A stretch of DNA of 6,068 nucleotides. Source: Dokdonella_A sp036518555. GTDB taxonomy: Bacteria; Pseudomonadota; Gammaproteobacteria; Xanthomonadales; Rhodanobacteraceae. The DNA is taken from assembly GCF_036518555.1 (NCBI RefSeq), contig NZ_DATDMY010000224.1, positions 1 to 6,068 on the forward strand, given 5' to 3'. Below the pieces are notes generated by a model. It was given only the letters and a program-made list of their open reading frames with translations. It did no database searches and had not been told where the DNA came from. Positions 6,044 to 6,068 of the stretch are shown here, in pieces; within the stretch, counting starts at the first letter, position 1; each line of letters begins with the position of its first letter. Made by a program: the position numbers and the translations under genes.

Positions 6044-6059
6044 GCGCGCTCCTGCGCGC
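6044..6059. repeat. Short GC-only hairpin at the right edge
   Basis: GCGCGC (6044-6049) and GCGCGC (6054-6059) pair around TCCT. Alternating GC arms are common by chance in such GC-rich DNA, so this is the weakest member of the cluster. Confidence 0.3.
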
Positions 6060-6068
6060 AGTAGCCGT

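Larger units (their letters stand above)
5685..6068. repeat. Palindrome-rich intergenic region, probable composite dispersed repeat
   Basis: These 384 bases follow the permease stop and hold no gene I believe. Frames are open only because of the high GC content, and the translations are Arg/Ser/Pro-rich without known motifs. Instead the stretch carries at least six inverted repeats (listed separately), two copies of CCCTTCGGG (5905-5913 and 5990-5998), two of TCCCTGCG (5793-5800 and 5814-5821), the palindromes GCGATCGC (5917-5924) and CCGGCCGG (5924-5931), and two of GCCGACGGC (5936-5944 and 5955-5963). Dispersed intergenic repeats with a similar CTTCTTTG/CAAAGAAG dyad are, as I recall, frequent in Lysobacter-type genomes and often misannotated as small hypothetical proteins. 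No transposase or target-site duplication is seen. Confidence 0.65.

Noticed and set aside
947..6064. Plus-strand frame of 1705 codons without a stop across the whole efflux operon
   Set aside because: It is an Arg/Ala/Gly-rich out-of-frame reading of mdtA and the permease. The real frames carry family motifs throughout, and high GC removes stop codons from the shadow frame.
5685..6068. CRISPR array or insertion sequence
   Set aside because: The repeats are inverted and of unequal sequence and spacing, and there is no transposase frame or pair of terminal inverted repeats enclosing a gene.

Overview
The window is very GC-rich, with C/G dominating third codon positions. It carries four protein genes in two divergent transcription units. 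The msrAB pair, the MdtA/MdtB-like efflux proteins and a 3' intergenic segment full of G/C-rich dyads (including a GGTTACCCTTCTTTG / CAAAGAAGGGTAACC hairpin) suggest a gammaproteobacterium of the Xanthomonadaceae/Lysobacteraceae type. I recognise that intergenic repeat style from memory of those genomes, so this placement is inference. Another high-GC proteobacterium is not excluded.

Left part, minus strand (1-923): msrA, encoding peptide methionine sulfoxide reductase A, is followed by msrB, which overlaps it by four bases (ATGA) and runs off the left edge of the window. Together they form a methionine-repair operon covering both sulfoxide diastereomers. A 258-base divergent intergenic region (924-1181) separates it from the rightward unit. 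It holds both ribosome binding sites and two short inverted repeats that could be regulatory.

Middle, plus strand (1182-5684): a two-gene RND efflux operon. The first gene encodes an MdtA-type periplasmic membrane fusion protein and the second an MdtB-like inner-membrane RND permease with an intact proton-relay core. No second permease (MdtC) and no outer-membrane factor follow, so the pump presumably runs on a single permease and borrows an outer-membrane channel encoded elsewhere. The permease carries an extra Gly/Ser/Asn/Thr-rich segment of about 40 residues in its second periplasmic domain, which accounts for its length beyond that of E. coli MdtB.

Right end (5685-6068): no credible gene. 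The stretch is packed with inverted repeats. Two of them have the same geometry (15-base arms, 6-base loop), and two dyads abut with no spacer. It looks like a composite intergenic repeat element, probably dispersed in the genome, and may also help terminate or stabilise the efflux mRNA.

The window is mostly ordinary chromosomal housekeeping and efflux content. The points most worth a second look are the 3' palindrome cluster and the permease insertion. I see no phage, insertion sequence, CRISPR array or RNA gene.
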